From NCBI GenBank assembly GCA_028289805.1, contig JANQNI010000025.1, positions 1 through 5,956 of the forward strand: DNA of 5,956 nucleotides, written 5' to 3'. Every line of letters starts with the position of its first letter. The first letter of the stretch is position 1. Both the position numbers and the translations under genes were made by a program. The notes below the pieces were generated by a model. It saw only the letters and a program-made list of their open reading frames with translations, did no database searches and was not told where the DNA came from. Below are positions 4,749-5,956 of this stretch, in pieces. Source of the stretch: Thermoplasmatota archaeon. Lineage in GTDB: Archaea > Thermoplasmatota > E2 > JACPAO01 > JAHFTW01.

Positions 4749-5563
4749 TGCCGCACCACCCACACGGGCAGCGGCGAGTGCGCGAGGAGCCAGCTCACGG
4801 TGCGGCTCCGGCCCGTGTGGGTGCTGCTGGCGCCGAGGCGGCTGACGGCGATGAGGGGGGCGTGGGTGTTCTTGGCGTGTTGGAGGAGGACGCGGGCCTT
4901 GCTGCGCCACGCGGTGCGCTGCAGGACGTGCGTCCGGGCCTCGACGCCCAGGTCCCGGACCCGCTCGGCGCCGCGGTCGAGGAGCGCCTGCGCCGCTTCG
5001 ACGTCGCGCACGCGGGCGACGTGGACGAGGTCGAGGTGGGCGCCGAGGGCGGCGGCGAAGCGGCAGATGCGGGGCAGGAGCGCCATGGGTCGCTGGCTGC
5101 CGTCGAAGGGGACGAGGATGGCGTCGCCGGGGCCGGGCAGGCGGCTCTGGCCGCGCACGACGATGATGGGGCGCTCGGCGTGGTGGGCGACCTCGACGAC
5201 GGTGCTGCCCCAGACGTGGGGGTGGGTCTTGGAGTGGTATCCGCCCAGCACGACGAGGTCGGCGCCGGTCTGGAGGACGGTCTGGAACAGGGCGGTGGCG
5301 GTGTGGCCGTAGGCGAGGGTCTTCTCGCACGGCACGTCGGGATGGTGGCGCTCGAAGTCCTCCATGGCGTCGCGGCCGACCCACTCCAGCGCCTCGTCGA
5401 CGCTGGCGGCGGCCTCCTCGCTGGCGGGCCCCAGCAGGTGCTCGTCGACGACGTAGGTGGCCGTGACCTCGCTCCCGAACCGCTTGGCCAGTTCGACGGC
5501 GTACTCGTTGGCGGCGCCGAACGGGCGGGCGGGGTCGATGGGGAGGAGGATGCGCCTGAACAT
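4745..5563 (-). CDS. Tandem UspA-domain universal stress protein
   Basis: A 272-residue cytoplasmic protein made of two Usp (Rossmann-like) domains, about 1-137 and 147-271. Domain 1 begins MFRRILLPIDPARPFGAANEYAVELAKRFGSEVTATYVVD, the usual first strand and helix. It has the typical TGADLVVLGG strand and a nucleotide-loop remnant GGYH (107-110) with GST at 119-121; the second glycine of the G-2x-G-9x-G(S/T) ATP motif is missing. Domain 2 begins AILVPFDGSQRPMALLPRICRFAAALGAHLDLVHVA and ends with an even more diverged loop (SRLG, 241-244; GRSRT, 251-255). ATP binding is therefore uncertain. Usp proteins often regulate neighbouring transporters by sensing ATP/AMP, which fits its coupling to the DASS gene through the GTGA overlap. 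ATG 5563 was chosen because the first beta strand starts there; a TTG further up would add residues unlike the family. Confidence 0.9.
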   Translation of the reverse strand: MFRRILLPIDPARPFGAANEYAVELAKRFGSEVTATYVVDEHLLGPASEEAAASVDEALEWVGRDAMEDFERHHPDVPCEKTLAYGHTATALFQTVLQTGADLVVLGGYHSKTHPHVWGSTVVEVAHHAERPIIVVRGQSRLPGPGDAILVPFDGSQRPMALLPRICRFAAALGAHLDLVHVARVRDVEAAQALLDRGAERVRDLGVEARTHVLQRTAWRSKARVLLQHAKNTHAPLIAVSRLGASSTHTGRSRTVSWLLAHSPLPVWVVRQ

Positions 5564-5590
5564 CCGGGTGCGGGGAGAACGCGCGGCGGG

Positions 5591-5604
5591 GGTCAAATGC
5601 GTGC
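5591..5604 (-). promoter_or_regulatory. Possible promoter of the stress protein-transporter pair
   Basis: Read on the minus strand, GCACGCATTTGACC contains a TATA-like CATTTGA centred about 33 bp before the ATG at 5563. It lies in the 61-bp gap after the TauE-type gene, which is otherwise GC-rich. It could give a transcript with a very short leader. The core is a weak TATA match, and readthrough from the upstream gene is equally possible. Confidence 0.33.
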
Positions 5605-5624
5605 CGACCGGGACGGGCGAAGCG

Positions 5625-5956
5625 TCACAGCGTGCTCGCGGCCACCAGCGCCGCCGCGGCGACGAGCCCCGCGGCGACCACCCGCCGCAACCCCCGCTCG
5701 GGCAATGCGTGCGCCGCGCGGACCCCCAGCAGCGTCCCCGCCAGGGCGCCGGCGGCCAGCAGCAGGGCCCCCTGCCAGGCGAGTCCCCGCGCCAGGTTCG
5801 CCCCGGACGCCACGGCGGCGTTGGTGAAGACGGGCACGAGGCTGCTGCCGACGGCGACGTGGACGGGGAGCCCCATCAGGCCGAGGGCGGGGACGGTGAG
5901 GATGCCGCCGCCGACGCCCAGCAGGCGGCTGACGGTGCCGGCCCCCACGCCCACGA
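5625..5956 (-). CDS. TauE/SafE-family membrane permease, N-terminal part outside window
   Basis: The visible C-terminal 110 residues belong to the sulfite exporter TauE/SafE (DUF81) family of membrane permeases, linked in characterised members to export of sulfite, sulfoacetate or related anions. Signature elements, in order: VSRLLGVGGGILTVPALGLMGLPVHVAVGSSLVPVFTNAAVASGANLARG, then a tryptophan (AWQGALLLAAGALAGTLLG) and the closing ALPERGLRRVV. About four hydrophobic segments are visible. Full-length proteins are about 240-270 residues with two such repeats; this is either the second repeat of a full protein or a short one-repeat form, and the window edge hides which. The frame is open to the window edge, and GTG 5954 is probably internal. 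It stops 61 bp before the stress-protein gene on the same strand, suggesting an anion-transport cluster. Confidence 0.85.
   Translation of the reverse strand, partial: VGVGAGTVSRLLGVGGGILTVPALGLMGLPVHVAVGSSLVPVFTNAAVASGANLARGLAWQGALLLAAGALAGTLLGVRAAHALPERGLRRVVAAGLVAAAALVAASTL

Noticed and set aside
2043..5312. Very long plus-strand open frame (1089 codons)
   Set aside because: Its right half is the antisense of the transporter and stress-protein genes. The product is low-complexity Gly/Ala/Asp/His-rich with no domain, a typical shadow in GC-rich DNA.
5564..5596. TTG start at 5596 for the stress protein
   Set aside because: It adds 11 residues before the first Usp beta strand; ATG 5563 matches the family start, and a TATA-like element overlaps the TTG.
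1..5956. CRISPR array, insertion sequence or transfer signs
   Set aside because: No regularly spaced repeats, transposase-like protein or terminal inverted repeats were seen; base and codon use is even across the genes.

Overview
The window is a GC-rich piece of an archaeal chromosome. The support for archaea is a tRNA-Trp gene interrupted by an 87-nt intron with a perfect bulge-helix-bulge and an internal box C/D guide, a 35-residue L41e ribosomal protein, an archaeal-type PRPP synthetase, and TATA-like promoters about 25-30 bp before start codons, as in leaderless transcripts. A membrane-tethered winged-helix regulator and a sequon-rich PKD/Ig-like lipoprotein suggest a high-GC Thermoplasmatota-type (marine group II-like) lineage. 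That assignment is inference: the window has no rRNA or other phylogenetic marker.

Left part, plus strand (1-2232): the 5'-truncated prs gene; a lipoprotein gene with its own promoter; the tiny L41e gene behind its own promoter and a leader hairpin; the intron-containing tRNA-Trp; and a 59-residue two-helix membrane protein. L41e, the tRNA and the small membrane protein are closely spaced, and no clear promoter is visible in front of the last two, so they may share a transcript. All of this is housekeeping plus cell-surface material.

Middle (2233-3294, plus): a 177-bp intergenic region with a UUCG hairpin and a promoter, then a predicted membrane-anchored regulator with two winged-helix domains in its C-terminal half.

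Right part, minus strand (5956 down to 3276): a TauE/SafE-family permease (cut by the window end), a tandem universal stress protein, and a DASS/SLC13-type anion transporter. The stress protein and the transporter overlap by 4 bp (GTGA), so they are probably translationally coupled. The transporter gene converges on the regulator gene and the two overlap by 19 bp at their 3' ends. The right part looks like an anion-transport module with a nucleotide-sensing stress protein; the substrate cannot be read from the sequence.

The most informative element is the tRNA-Trp intron. Its D-box guide is complementary to the unspliced anticodon region and by the D+5 rule points exactly at C34, as known from Haloferax, while position 39, the second target there, is a C here. 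No CRISPR array, insertion sequence or defence system was seen.
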